NCBI RefSeq assembly: GCF_004912195.1
Contig: NZ_STGW01000012.1
Span: 53,008-117,007, forward strand
Direction of reading: 5' to 3'
Source: Nocardioides caeni
GTDB taxonomy: Bacteria; Actinomycetota; Actinomycetes; Propionibacteriales; Nocardioidaceae
DNA length: 64,000 nt
A program made the position numbers and the translations under genes. The first letter of the stretch is position 1. Each line of letters opens with the position of its first letter. A model generated the notes under the pieces. It did not search any database. It was not told the origin of the DNA and worked only from the letters and a program-made list of their open reading frames with translations. Shown piece by piece: positions 1 to 9,397 of the stretch.

Positions 1-76
1 GGACGTTCGACTCATGACGGACCACGCGTCCGTCGATCAGAATGAGCCAGGCCGTCCCCGTGAGGAGCATCCATGA
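1..76 (+). CDS. 3' end of an upstream gene, translationally coupled to clpB
   Basis: Only the last 24 codons of a possible upstream gene are inside the window. They read through in frame 2 from base 2 and end with a TGA at 74-76 that overlaps the clpB start codon as ATGA. This arrangement is typical of coupled actinobacterial genes. The visible tail is charged and not recognisable. In several actinobacteria the heat-shock repressor HspR lies near clpB, so an hspR end is possible, but nothing in these residues proves it. Another frame also stays open to a stop at 43-45, so this call is weak. Confidence 0.3.
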   Translation, partial: DVRLMTDHASVDQNEPGRPREEHP

Positions 77-2682
77 GTCAGTTCGGCGCCGACAAGTTCA
101 CCACTCGCAGTCGCGAGGCGATCGAGGCAGCGTCGCTGTCGGCGACCACCGCCGGCAACTCCACCGTCGAGCCCATCCACCTGCTCGTCGCCCTGCTGCT
201 GCAGCAGGACGGCACCGCGGCCAACCTCGTCAGCAAGGCGGGCGTCGACGTCAGCGGACTCGTCCACGCGGCCTCGGCCGCGCGCGACACGCTGCCGAGC
301 GCCAGCGGCGCGACCGTCCAGCAGCCGTCGGCCTCGGCGTCCCTGACCCGCGTGCTCGCCTCGGCGCTCGACCTCGCCCGGTCGATGCAGGACGACTACG
401 TCGCCTCCGAGCACCTCCTCATCGCGCTGGCCACCATCGAGTCGAGCGCCCAGCAGGTGCTGACCGGGGCCGGACTCAGCGCCGAGGGGCTCCAGGAGTC
501 GCTCACCGCGGTGCGCGGCAACCGGAGGGTGACGTCGCAGGACGCGGAGTCGACGTACGAGGCGCTGGAGAAGTACTCCGTCGACCTCACCGCCACCGCC
601 GCCGAGGGCAAGCTCGACCCCGTCATCGGCCGCGACGCCGAGATCCGCCGCGTGATCCAGGTGCTCTCGCGCCGCACGAAGAACAACCCGGTGCTGATCG
701 GCGAGCCCGGCGTCGGCAAGACCGCCGTCGTCGAGGGCCTTGCGCAGCGCGTGGTCGCCGGCGACGTACCCGACTCACTCAAGGGCAAGCGGGTGCTCTC
801 GCTGGACCTGATGGGGATGGTCGCGGGCGCGAAGTATCGCGGCGAGTTCGAGGAGCGGCTCAAGGCCGTGCTCGACGAGATCCGCCAGGCCGAGGGCCAG
901 GTCATCACGTTCATCGACGAGCTCCACACCGTCGTCGGCGCGGGCGCCGGCGGCGAGTCGCAGATGGACGCCGGCAACATGCTCAAGCCGATGCTGGCGC
1001 GCGGCGAGCTGCACATGATCGGTGCCACCACGCTCGACGAATACCGCGAGTCGATCGAGAAGGACCCGGCACTGGAGCGCCGCTTCCAGCAGGTCTTCGT
1101 CGGCGAGCCGTCGGTCGAGGACACGATCCAGATCCTGCGTGGCATCCAGGAGAAGTACGAGGCCCACCACGGCGTGCGGATCACCGACGCCGCGCTGGTC
1201 GCGGCCGCCACGCTGTCCGACCGCTACATCTCCGGCCGGCAGCTGCCCGACAAGGCGATCGACCTCGTCGACGAGGCCGCGTCGCGGCTGCGGATGGAGA
1301 TCGAGTCCTCCCCGGAGGAGATCGACCAGCTCCGTCGCCAGGTCGACCGGATGAAGATGGAGCAGTTCGCCCTCGAGCGTGAGTCGGACGAGGCGTCGGT
1401 CGAGCGGCTCGCCGTGCTCAAGGGCGACCTCGCCGACAAGGAGGAGGAGCTGCGCGCGCTCGAGGTGCGCTGGGAGCGGGAGAAGTCCGAGCTCGAGGGC
1501 GAGGGCGAGCTGCGCCGACAGCTGGACCAGCTGCGCGTCGAGGCCGACAAGCTGACCCGCGACGGCAACCTCGCCGGCGCGAGCGAGATCCTCTACGGCC
1601 AGATCCCCGCGCTCGAGAGCCAGATCCGCACCCTCGAGACGGTGCCGGCGGGCACCGGCGTCGAGATCGGCGACCCGTCCGACGAGAAGCTCGTCGGCGA
1701 GGAGGTCGGCGCCACCCAGATCGCCGAGGTCGTGGAGGCCTGGACCGGCATCCCCACGGGCCGTCTGCTGCAGGGCGAGAGCGCCAAGCTCCTGGAGATG
1801 GAGCAGGTCATCGGAGCTCGCCTGATCGGGCAGTCCGACGCGGTGCGCGCGGTCAGCGACGCCGTACGACGGGCGCGCGCGGGCATCTCCGACCCGGACC
1901 GTCCGACCGGCTCGTTCCTCTTCCTCGGCCCCACCGGCGTCGGCAAGACCGAGCTCGCCAAGTCGCTGGCCGACTTCCTCTTCGACGACGAGCGGGCGAT
2001 CGTCCGCATCGACATGAGCGAGTACGCCGAGAAGCACTCCGTCGCGCGTCTCGTCGGTGCCCCTCCGGGCTATGTCGGCTATGACGAGGGCGGCCAGCTC
2101 ACCGAGGCCGTGCGGCGGCGCCCCTACTCCGTCGTACTCCTCGACGAGGTGGAGAAGGCGCACCCCGAGGTCTTCGACATCCTGCTGCAGGTGCTCGACG
2201 ACGGGCGGCTGACCGACGGCCAGGGCCGCACGGTCGACTTCCGCAACACGATCCTGATCCTCACCTCCAACCTGGGCTCGCAGTTCCTCGTCGACCCCAC
2301 GCTGGACCCGGAGAAGCAGCAGGAGTCGGTGCTCGCGGTCGTGCGGGCCTCGTTCAAGCCGGAGTTCCTCAACCGGCTCGACGAGATCGTCACCTTCGAC
2401 GCCCTGTCGCGCGACGACCTCGCGCAGATCGTCGAGCTGCAGCTGCGCTCGCTGGAGGGCCGCCTCGCGGGCCGGCGGATCTCGCTGGCCGTCACGCCCG
2501 AGGCCCGGGCGTGGCTCGCGGACACCGGCTACGACCCGGCCTACGGCGCCCGGCCGCTGCGCCGGCTCGTGCAGTCGGCCATCGGCGATCCGCTCGCGCG
2601 GCTGCTGATCGGCGGCGAGGTCACCGACGGCGGTTCGGTCACCGTCGACCGGGGCGACGACGGGCTGACCCTGGTCGTCTGA
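73..2682 (+). CDS. clpB: ATP-dependent disaggregase chaperone ClpB
   Basis: This 869-residue protein is a Hsp100 ring chaperone that threads aggregated protein through its pore with DnaK help in the cytoplasm. The N-terminal Clp_N repeat domain (about 1-145) is followed by NBD1 with Walker A GEPGVGKT and the pore region, a middle coiled coil (about 400-530) rich in Glu/Arg, and NBD2 with GPTGVGKT, the second pore loop GYVGY and a C-terminal ClpB D2-small domain. The length is normal for the family. The chosen ATG has a GAGGAG-like Shine-Dalgarno a few bases upstream and overlaps the stop of the preceding frame. A HspR-type inverted repeat would be expected further upstream, outside the window. 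Identification is secure. Confidence 0.97.
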   Translation: MSQFGADKFTTRSREAIEAASLSATTAGNSTVEPIHLLVALLLQQDGTAANLVSKAGVDVSGLVHAASAARDTLPSASGATVQQPSASASLTRVLASALDLARSMQDDYVASEHLLIALATIESSAQQVLTGAGLSAEGLQESLTAVRGNRRVTSQDAESTYEALEKYSVDLTATAAEGKLDPVIGRDAEIRRVIQVLSRRTKNNPVLIGEPGVGKTAVVEGLAQRVVAGDVPDSLKGKRVLSLDLMGMVAGAKYRGEFEERLKAVLDEIRQAEGQVITFIDELHTVVGAGAGGESQMDAGNMLKPMLARGELHMIGATTLDEYRESIEKDPALERRFQQVFVGEPSVEDTIQILRGIQEKYEAHHGVRITDAALVAAATLSDRYISGRQLPDKAIDLVDEAASRLRMEIESSPEEIDQLRRQVDRMKMEQFALERESDEASVERLAVLKGDLADKEEELRALEVRWEREKSELEGEGELRRQLDQLRVEADKLTRDGNLAGASEILYGQIPALESQIRTLETVPAGTGVEIGDPSDEKLVGEEVGATQIAEVVEAWTGIPTGRLLQGESAKLLEMEQVIGARLIGQSDAVRAVSDAVRRARAGISDPDRPTGSFLFLGPTGVGKTELAKSLADFLFDDERAIVRIDMSEYAEKHSVARLVGAPPGYVGYDEGGQLTEAVRRRPYSVVLLDEVEKAHPEVFDILLQVLDDGRLTDGQGRTVDFRNTILILTSNLGSQFLVDPTLDPEKQQESVLAVVRASFKPEFLNRLDEIVTFDALSRDDLAQIVELQLRSLEGRLAGRRISLAVTPEARAWLADTGYDPAYGARPLRRLVQSAIGDPLARLLIGGEVTDGGSVTVDRGDDGLTLVV

Positions 2683-2685
2683 CAC

Positions 2686-2846
2686 AGCTTGGATCCGTGG
2701 ACGGCCGCCTGCTGTGCGGCGCCACAGCGGCGCATTCGCGGCGTTGCGGACACTCGACGGTGCAACCAGACCGCCGTCGCGCCCGCGCCTTGCGACTGCA
2801 CCACTGTGGCGCCGCTCGCGACGGCGGCAATCCACGGATCCAAGCT
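2686..2846. repeat. 161-bp imperfect palindrome after clpB
   Basis: The ends read AGCTTGGATCCGTGG (2686-2700) and CCACGGATCCAAGCT (2832-2846), an exact 15-bp inverted pair. The match continues inward with mismatches: GCCGCC, then GCGGCGCCACAG against its complement, so each arm is roughly 45-60 bp. It starts four bases after the clpB stop. There is no T-run, so it is not a textbook terminator, but its transcript would fold into a very long hairpin. It may be a non-autonomous mobile palindrome or a stabilising/terminating structure. The rest of the clpB-to-next-gene gap (2847-2956) shows nothing else. Confidence 0.7.
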
Positions 2847-2956
2847 GATCGCCCCGTGCGATCCGGTTGGCTCCAGACCGAGATCTCGACCGATCCGCAC
2901 GGGACGACGGACGGGGAGGGGGCTGCCGGTCACCGGGGGTCTGCGAAACTGCGCCC

Positions 2957-4012
2957 ATGAGCGACCCGCAGCCCCGCCCCGGACAGGCGACCCTCGCCGG
3001 TGCCCTGATCATCGGTGGGTCGATCGTGCTGGTGCTGTCGGCGTGGCAGCGCATCTCGACCCTGCACACCCTCGAGGTGCAGGAGTGGATGGAGCGACAG
3101 ATCTCCGGTGCCGGAGGGATGGGGATGAGCGTCGAGACGTTCTCCACCATGATCCGCGTGGCCTGCCTCGTCGGCGCAGGCGCGGCGACGGCGTCGACGA
3201 TCCTCGGCTTCCAGGTCTTCAAGCGGTCGCAGAGCGCCCGGATGGCCCTGACCGCCCTGTCGCCCCTGCTGCTCCTCGGCGCGCTGGCGACCGACGGCTT
3301 CCTCGCCCCGATGGTCGTCGCCGGGATCGTCCTGCTGTGGCTGCAGCCGACGCGCGACTGGTACGCCGGGCGCCCGTGGGTGCAGCGCTACGACCAGCGC
3401 CGCGCCGCGCGCGTGGGCGGGCCGGCTCCGGACGGCGATGCCGGGCCGAGCCAGCCCGCCTCGCCGTGGAGCGCCCCGGCGCCGCAACCGACGGATCCCG
3501 CCCCGTCGTCCGGCTCGTCGTCCGGCCTGTCGTCCGACCAACCGACCGCGCCCTGGGTCGACCACCGGCCGCAGCGCCGACGTGAGACGCCCCGGCCCGG
3601 CGCGCTCATCGCCGGTTGCGTGCTGGCGTGGGCGTTCTCCACGATCACGGTCGCCTTCCTCGCCCTGACGGCGCTGGCCCTGGCGACCCAGAGCGACGAG
3701 CTCTATGCCGAGATGCAGGAGCAGCAGCCGGACCTCGCCGCGGAGGTCGGCAAGAGCGAGCTCGTCGCTTCCGTGTCCGTCATGGTCGGCGTCCTCGTCG
3801 TCTGGGCGATCGTCGCGATCGTGCTGGCGGGGATCGCGTTCGTCGGCCACAACTGGGCGCGTGTCCTGCTCGCGATCTCGGCTGCGGTTGCCGCGGTCCT
3901 GTCGCTCGCCCTGTCGTTCGCCGCGCCGCCGATGGTGGTGCTGGTCCTGGTCTTCGCCGTCGGCGCCTGGCTCCTGCTGCGGCCCGAGGTCAGCGCCTGG
4001 TACCGCCGCTGA
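2957..4012 (+). CDS. polytopic membrane protein of unknown function
   Basis: The 351-residue product is not recognised. It has hydrophobic segments near residues 12-28, 68-85 and 98-118, then a long Pro/Ser-rich hydrophilic stretch (about 130-215) followed by further membrane segments near 218-240, 270-295 and a final block at about 300-340. The layout, two helix bundles separated by a disordered low-complexity linker, is common in actinobacterial proteins next to signalling genes. The start ATG at 2957 is the first that gives a plausible N-terminus; no strong Shine-Dalgarno is visible. It converges with the kinase gene downstream with a 3-bp gap. Confidence 0.7.
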   Translation: MSDPQPRPGQATLAGALIIGGSIVLVLSAWQRISTLHTLEVQEWMERQISGAGGMGMSVETFSTMIRVACLVGAGAATASTILGFQVFKRSQSARMALTALSPLLLLGALATDGFLAPMVVAGIVLLWLQPTRDWYAGRPWVQRYDQRRAARVGGPAPDGDAGPSQPASPWSAPAPQPTDPAPSSGSSSGLSSDQPTAPWVDHRPQRRRETPRPGALIAGCVLAWAFSTITVAFLALTALALATQSDELYAEMQEQQPDLAAEVGKSELVASVSVMVGVLVVWAIVAIVLAGIAFVGHNWARVLLAISAAVAAVLSLALSFAAPPMVVLVLVFAVGAWLLLRPEVSAWYRR

Positions 4013-4015
4013 CCA

Positions 4016-6805
4016 TCAGGGGTAGACGTAGGGCGTGGGCGTGGTGTCGCCCGGTTCCAGGCACGGGAACTCCTCGGCGAAGAAGTCGGCCGGAACCTCC
4101 GCCTCGCGCAAGGGGTCGCAGGACTGTAGCCCCTGGAAGCCGGCGACCTCCTGCCAGGCGCCACTTGTCCTGGCCCACACGACCATGGCACCGCCACACC
4201 CTGTCACCTCCCCCGAGGCGTAGCCGCGGGGGTCGTATCGGTCAACGGTGACGAAGGTCAGGTTGCGGTCGCCGCAGTCGGGATCGCCAGCCACGTCGTC
4301 GTAGAGCTCCCGCGCCCGTGCGGCCACGAAGTCACGGAAGTCCTGGGGCAGCTCGTCGAGTGCGCTGACATCGCCGGACCCGTCGACCTCGGCTGGAGGA
4401 TTGAAATCGACGATGCTCCCGCCCCTGGGGCTCTCGGAGTCCGATGAGGCTGCGCTGGACTGGACCTGCGGATCCCCGGTGATCTCGGGGACGAAGAGGA
4501 AGGTGAGCACCCGGTTGGAGATCTGCTGCCCCTCGACGACCAGCGCCTGCTCCACGGACCCGTCGGTGCTGTCGACAGCCTGCCAGGTCCTGCCGTCATG
4601 AGTGGTGCCGCTCCGGTCGGGGCCACCGGATGGAGTCCAGTCGCGAGACGGATACGTGCCCGGATCGAACGGCGGAAGTTCCTCGATCGTGGTGCGGAAT
4701 CGCCGAGGCTCCTCCCGCGCGCAGCCACTGGTCTGGCTGGCGTCCATCCGTGTCCATCCGACCTCCAGCTCGTTGCCGTCGAACCAGACACCAGAGACCT
4801 CGCCGATGTCGCCGTAGTCCGCGGGAGCCTCCAGATAGGCGGCACGAAGGTCGTCGTCGCCCGTCGCCGTGTCGATGACGATGCCACGTTGCGCAGAGCA
4901 CGCGGTCCCGCCAGCGTTCGTCCCGTAGGCGAGGAACCGACCGTCCTCCGACAGCGTCGCACCGCCCAGGGTCGAATCGCCGGGCTCGGCGATCGTGCGG
5001 ACGAGCCCGGTGTCCAGATCGACGGCCATGGCCCGGGTGGCGTCGTAGGCGGTGGTGCTGGCGGCGGTGAAGAATCCCTCGCGGTCGTTGGCCGCGTCGA
5101 TGGTCGGAGGATAGGTCGGGATGCCGAGCTCGCCGCCGTCCAGCGTGAGGGACGCCAGCGCCTCCAACCCGTTGGGCCCGGCCTCGAAGCGAAGCAGTTC
5201 GAGATCGGAGGTGGCTGTCACGAGCTGGCCCTCGAAACTGAAGGTCGGTGCCGCGCAGTTGCAGGTGATCTCGTCGCGTACCGATGGATCCAGGGTCGAG
5301 ATCACCGTGATGTCGGCGGTATTCATCGAGGGGTCCTCCCACGAGGTTCGCACCAGTGACACGGCGAGCCACTGGCCATCGTGGCTGGCAGTGAAGTCGA
5401 TCAGCGCACCGGACGTCGCGTCGATGCCCAGGTTCTCGCTCGTGCCGTCGTTGTAGAGAAGGTGAGCGCTCTCGAATCCCGACCCGGATGTCGTGTACGC
5501 CGCCAGAATGGCCGGCTCCGCCGGCGCCGCGGCCGGCGGACGGTCACGGGGTGCGTCGTCGGTGTTGGTGACGATGACGGCGGTGGTGCCGGCGGTCACC
5601 GCCACGACCGCTGCCGCAGCGGCAGCGGCGGCCTTGGCCCCGCCCAGCGCGGCCAGCGCGCCACCCGAGGTCGTCGCGGCCGCACCACCCCCGCCCGCCG
5701 CACCAGCCGCGGCACCCGCCGCACCGAATCCACCGACCCCCGCACCACCCGCACCCCCGACAGCAGCACCAGCCCCAGCAGCCCCAGCCCCAGCAGCGCC
5801 GGCAGCACCGAGGCCGATCCCGCCGAGCAGGAACGACAACGCCCCCGGCGCCACCACCGGGGCGGCACCCAGCAGGCCCACACCCACCGGCACGCCCACG
5901 CCCGCGGCCGCCACACCGGCTGCTGCAGCGGCGATGGTCGTGATCGTCGTGCGGGACCGGCCGGCCAGCGACGCAGCGGTCTCAGCAGCCCAGTCCTCGC
6001 CGTAGGACACCCCCGCCGCGATGTCCAGACTCCGCGCGAACGCCTCCGCCCGCTGATGCCGCTCGACCGGATCCTTGGCCAGGTCCTGGGAACACAGTCC
6101 CGCGAGGAGCTCGGCAACGTCGGCCCGCACCGAGCGCACATCCGGCACCGGCGCCGAGACCTGCAGCAACGCCGTCGCGAGCGCGCTGCCTCCCACGAAC
6201 GGCTGCCGGCCACCCAACAGCTCGAACAAGATCACCGCCATCGCGTAGATGTCACTGCGATGATCGACATGGGAGCCCCGCACCACCTCGGGCGCCAGAT
6301 ACGCCGGAGTGCCGATCCACGTGTCCGGACCGCCCAATGGCCGCGCCGGACCCGCCAGCCCGAAGTCGATCAACCGCGACGTCCCGTCGAGATCGACCAG
6401 GATGTTGTCCGGCTTCAGGTCCGCATGGACCAGACCCGCCGCATGCACCGCAGCCAGACCCTTGAGCGCACCGGTCAGCACCGCGACCGTCTCCGGGCCA
6501 CTCAACGGACCCGACTCGGCCACCACCCGCCGCAACGAGGCGCCCTCGACGAAGTCGGTCACCAACGCCGCCAACCCCGGCTCGTCGATCACCTCCCGCA
6601 CCCGCACCACGTGCGGGTCGGCCACCGACCGCAACGCCGCCGCCTCGGCGCGGAACAACGAGCGACGCCACTGTGCGTCGGGGTCGTTCAACACCTTCAC
6701 CGCGACCCGCTCACCCGTGACGGGATCCGTGCCGAGATACACCGTCCCGAACCCACCCCGGCCGATCACCACCGACACCGGGAAACGACCCACCAGCTCA
6801 ACCAC
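4016..6805 (-). CDS. receptor-like Ser/Thr protein kinase with beta-propeller-like ectodomain
   Basis: The 929-residue protein is a transmembrane Hanks-type kinase. The catalytic domain (about 1-265) has the glycine loop GRGGFG at 15-20, Lys37 as the expected ATP-binding lysine, catalytic loop HADLKPDN with His127/Asp129, DFG and an APE motif. Arginine of the usual HRD is replaced by alanine, so it is a non-RD kinase and may not need activation-loop phosphorylation. A very Gly/Ala-rich linker leads to one membrane helix (about 420-440), then an outer domain with repeated beta-strand motifs like a TolB/WD-type propeller and a Cys-containing C-terminus. The GTG at 6803-6805 was chosen because AGGAG lies 6-8 nt upstream and the kinase fold starts at once; a longer upstream reading has no family resemblance. 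Confidence 0.9.
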   Translation of the reverse strand: MVELVGRFPVSVVIGRGGFGTVYLGTDPVTGERVAVKVLNDPDAQWRRSLFRAEAAALRSVADPHVVRVREVIDEPGLAALVTDFVEGASLRRVVAESGPLSGPETVAVLTGALKGLAAVHAAGLVHADLKPDNILVDLDGTSRLIDFGLAGPARPLGGPDTWIGTPAYLAPEVVRGSHVDHRSDIYAMAVILFELLGGRQPFVGGSALATALLQVSAPVPDVRSVRADVAELLAGLCSQDLAKDPVERHQRAEAFARSLDIAAGVSYGEDWAAETAASLAGRSRTTITTIAAAAAGVAAAGVGVPVGVGLLGAAPVVAPGALSFLLGGIGLGAAGAAGAGAAGAGAAVGGAGGAGVGGFGAAGAAAGAAGGGGAAATTSGGALAALGGAKAAAAAAAAVVAVTAGTTAVIVTNTDDAPRDRPPAAAPAEPAILAAYTTSGSGFESAHLLYNDGTSENLGIDATSGALIDFTASHDGQWLAVSLVRTSWEDPSMNTADITVISTLDPSVRDEITCNCAAPTFSFEGQLVTATSDLELLRFEAGPNGLEALASLTLDGGELGIPTYPPTIDAANDREGFFTAASTTAYDATRAMAVDLDTGLVRTIAEPGDSTLGGATLSEDGRFLAYGTNAGGTACSAQRGIVIDTATGDDDLRAAYLEAPADYGDIGEVSGVWFDGNELEVGWTRMDASQTSGCAREEPRRFRTTIEELPPFDPGTYPSRDWTPSGGPDRSGTTHDGRTWQAVDSTDGSVEQALVVEGQQISNRVLTFLFVPEITGDPQVQSSAASSDSESPRGGSIVDFNPPAEVDGSGDVSALDELPQDFRDFVAARARELYDDVAGDPDCGDRNLTFVTVDRYDPRGYASGEVTGCGGAMVVWARTSGAWQEVAGFQGLQSCDPLREAEVPADFFAEEFPCLEPGDTTPTPYVYP

Positions 6806-6874
6806 GCGACATCTCCTGACCCCCCGGCAGCACGTCGCGACGCTACCGCCCACGACAGCACCTGCGATGCGTTT

Positions 6875-6896
6875 CCGGACCAACGCAGAGGTCCGG
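6875..6896. terminator. hairpin after the phosphodiester glycosidase gene
   Basis: A perfect 7-bp stem, CCGGACC (6875-6881) and GGTCCGG (6890-6896), with an 8-nt loop lies 22 bp beyond the minus-strand stop at 6918. It probably ends that transcript before the kinase gene start. There is no long U-run, which is usual in actinobacteria. Confidence 0.5.
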
Positions 6897-6917
6897 CCCG
6901 CCGGCGACCGGAGCAGG

Positions 6918-8159
6918 TCAGCGTGCGGGTCGCAGGTCGATCCCGATCCCGTTGGGGACCGCGCGTTGGCGGCCGTCGGACGGCCTGTTCAGCACACCGA
7001 GCACGCCGTCCGCCCGGGGCGCGACCATCGTCGAGGACCCCCCGCCGTCGAGGTTGAGCGCGTCGTCGGCGCCGAGCGATCGCATCAGGGTCGCGAGCTC
7101 GACCATCGTCATGCCACGGCTCGATGCGGATCGGCCGTCGACGACGACCAGGAACAGCAGGTTCTCGTCCCGGTCGTGGCCGACGGCCGTCCGTGGGTGC
7201 ATCCATCGGTCGTCTCCCGCGCGGACGACGCCGTCGCGCAGGAGGAAGGCGTTGCTGGTGATCGCCATGCGCGGCCGCGCCGGTGCCCGCACGCTGATCG
7301 TGACTCGTTGCCCGACGCGGAGCCGCGCCAGCGCGTTCGCGGCGTGACCCTGTCCGACGAGGACGTGCCCGCTCAGGCGGCGTCCTGCGGTGAGGGTGCG
7401 GCTGACCCGGGTCACTCTGCCGCCCCGGACCTGCACCTCGCGGACATGGGTTCCCGAGGGCAGGCCGAGCACCGCCCGGCCCGCGAGCGGGCCCCAGGCT
7501 GAGGTGTAGAGACCGATCTCGCCGCGAGGGACGGTCGGGGAGTTGAGGCGCGTGATCGCCAGCGGGGTCCGGCTCCGTACTCGTGCCTCGAGGGCCACCG
7601 GACCGAAGACGGGACGGCGGTCGCGCCCGATCTGGAACCCGGCGTTGGGCCGACCGATGGTGCCGTGGCGCACGCGCCCGAGATCGACCCCGAGCCCCAG
7701 GGGCGCGCCGAGACCGCCGATGTCGAAGAAGTCGCCGTTGACGCCGACCACGGCCCGGTTGCTCCGGACCAGCCCGACCACACCCTTGCGGTCCCGGACG
7801 TCTCCGGCCTTGAGATAGCGGACGCGCAGCCGATCGACGTCGAGGTCGGCGGTGATGACCTGGACCCGGTTGGGGCCCCGGGCATCACTCTGCCGCCAGC
7901 GCCGGAAGGACAGCCCGGGGCGGATCGACCAGCCGACCTCGTCCTCGACGACGGGCACCCCGCTGCGCAGCAGTCCCGCGAACGGCACTGGCTCGCCCGG
8001 CAGGCCGTCGGAGGTCTGGCTCGCGCCCCGGTCCGACCCGCGCGAGGTGTGGTGCTGGTCGGCCCCGGCGGGCAGTCGTGTCGGTCCCACCGACCCCCCG
8101 ACCACGAGCATCGAGACGATCAGCGCCGAGGCTGCCCTGCTCGTCCGCCGCACCCGCAA
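6918..8159 (-). CDS. secreted phosphodiester glycosidase (NAGPA/DUF2233) family protein
   Basis: The 413-residue product has an Arg-rich N-terminus and a hydrophobic core at about 8-25 that looks like a signal peptide, so it is probably exported. The C-terminal half matches the phosphodiester glycosidase family related to the mammalian uncovering enzyme: motif VNGDFFD, then RTAVGHD, DALNLDGGGSSTMV and the terminal VPNGIGI. These proteins hydrolyse glycosyl phosphodiesters on cell-wall polymers or glycans; the substrate here cannot be read from sequence. The neighbours do not form an obvious pathway. A hairpin follows the stop. The start ATG begins a positively charged signal-like sequence; no better start is seen. 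Confidence 0.85.
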   Translation of the reverse strand: MRVRRTSRAASALIVSMLVVGGSVGPTRLPAGADQHHTSRGSDRGASQTSDGLPGEPVPFAGLLRSGVPVVEDEVGWSIRPGLSFRRWRQSDARGPNRVQVITADLDVDRLRVRYLKAGDVRDRKGVVGLVRSNRAVVGVNGDFFDIGGLGAPLGLGVDLGRVRHGTIGRPNAGFQIGRDRRPVFGPVALEARVRSRTPLAITRLNSPTVPRGEIGLYTSAWGPLAGRAVLGLPSGTHVREVQVRGGRVTRVSRTLTAGRRLSGHVLVGQGHAANALARLRVGQRVTISVRAPARPRMAITSNAFLLRDGVVRAGDDRWMHPRTAVGHDRDENLLFLVVVDGRSASSRGMTMVELATLMRSLGADDALNLDGGGSSTMVAPRADGVLGVLNRPSDGRQRAVPNGIGIDLRPAR

Positions 8160-8185
8160 AGCCTAGGCAATCCCTGACCGCGTCG

Positions 8186-9361
8186 TCAGGCGTTGCTCAG
8201 GTCGGCCGCCATGAGCCGTCGGGTCGCGTCCGCGATCACCTCGGGGCGCTTGCAGAAGGCCCAGCGCACCAGGTGTCGACCGGCGCCCGGCCCGTCGGGG
8301 TCGTCATAGAAGACCTCGAGGGGCACCGCCACCACGCCGGCGCGCTCCGGCAGCGCCAGGCAGAACTCCCGTCCGCTGGACCAGCCGAGGTCGGCGACGT
8401 CGCTGGTCACGAAGTACGTCCCCTGCGCCGAGTACGTCGCCAGCCCGGCCCCGCGCAGACCGGCGACGAGCTCGTCCCGCCGGGCCTGCAGCTCGACCGC
8501 GAGCGTGGCCGGGAAGTCCGGTGCCTCGTCGAGGGCGGCGGCGACCGCCGGCTGCAGCGGCGCGCCGGAGGTGTAGCTCAGCCACTGCTTGGCCGCGGTC
8601 AGCGCCGCCACCAGCTCGGGTGGCCCGGTCGCCCAGCCGACCTTCCATCCGGTCACGGAGTAGGACTTGCCCGCGCTCGACAGCGTGAGCGTGCGCTCGG
8701 CCATGCCGGGCAGCGTGCTGATCGGGACGTGCGCCCGGCCGTCGAAGGTCAGGTGCTCATAGACCTCGTCGGTGACCACGAGGAGGTCGTGCTCGATCGC
8801 GACCTCGGCCACGGCGCCCAGCTCGCCGGCGTCCAGCACCCGCCCGGTGGGGTTGTGCGGGGAGTTGAGCAGGAGGAGCCGGGTTCGCGGTGAGACGGCG
8901 GCCGCCAGCTCCGCCGGGTCGAGCCGGAAGTCGGGGGCGCGCAGCGTGACCGGGCGTCGTACTCCTCCTGCGAAGGCGATCATCGCGTTGTAGGAGTCGT
9001 AGGACGGCTCGAGCACGATGACCTCGTCGCCGGGGTCGACCAGCCCCAGCAGCGCGCCCGCGATCGCCTCGGTGCACCCGGTCGTGACGGTGACCTGGGT
9101 GTCCGGGTCGAGCTCGATGCCGTAGTGCCGCTGCTGGTGGCGCGCGATCGCCTGGCGCAGCGCCGGGATGCCGATGCCGGGGGCGTACTGGTTGGCTCCG
9201 CCGCGGATCGCCTGGACCGCGGAGTCGAGGATCAGCGCGGGCCCGTCGGTGTCGGGGAAGCCCTGGCCGAGGTTGATCGCGCCGGTCCGGACCGCGAGGG
9301 CGGACATCTCGGCGAAGATCGTGGATCCCATGCCGGCGACCCGACGGGCGGGGGAGTGCAT
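8186..9361 (-). CDS. PLP-dependent class I/II aminotransferase (DapC/KAT-like)
   Basis: The 391-residue protein is a cytoplasmic fold-type I aminotransferase. It shows the substrate-binding N-terminus INLGQGFPDTDGP, the cofactor motifs NSPHNPTG and VTDEVYEH, the Schiff-base lysine in SSAGKSYSVTGWKVGW, and a C-terminal arginine in LVRWAFCK. This combination is typical of the group annotated as N-succinyldiaminopimelate aminotransferase DapC in mycobacteria, or as kynurenine/methionine aminotransferases in other species; the exact substrate is uncertain. Length is normal. It is divergent from pyrE with only 36 bp between the starts, so promoters overlap. Confidence 0.85.
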   Translation of the reverse strand: MHSPARRVAGMGSTIFAEMSALAVRTGAINLGQGFPDTDGPALILDSAVQAIRGGANQYAPGIGIPALRQAIARHQQRHYGIELDPDTQVTVTTGCTEAIAGALLGLVDPGDEVIVLEPSYDSYNAMIAFAGGVRRPVTLRAPDFRLDPAELAAAVSPRTRLLLLNSPHNPTGRVLDAGELGAVAEVAIEHDLLVVTDEVYEHLTFDGRAHVPISTLPGMAERTLTLSSAGKSYSVTGWKVGWATGPPELVAALTAAKQWLSYTSGAPLQPAVAAALDEAPDFPATLAVELQARRDELVAGLRGAGLATYSAQGTYFVTSDVADLGWSSGREFCLALPERAGVVAVPLEVFYDDPDGPGAGRHLVRWAFCKRPEVIADATRRLMAADLSNA

Positions 9362-9385
9362 GGAGCCGACAGTAGCGAGACTGGA

Positions 9386-9391
9386 TAGCCT
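9386..9391 (+). promoter_or_regulatory. leaderless promoter -10 box of pyrE
   Basis: TAGCCT lies exactly 6 nt before the pyrE GTG, so transcription should begin at or next to the start codon and no Shine-Dalgarno is present. It sits in the 36-bp divergent gap with the aminotransferase. Confidence 0.6.
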
Positions 9392-9397
9392 CGGAGC

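Noticed and set aside
2689..2850. Small Cys-rich proteins encoded in the palindrome after clpB
   Set aside because: Frames on both strands translate to mirror-like sequences because of the inverted repeat; no start signal or family.
775..3222. 815-codon open frame antisense to clpB
   Set aside because: Shadow of the G+C-rich third positions of clpB; product is low-complexity Leu/Arg/Glu-rich and lacks any domain.
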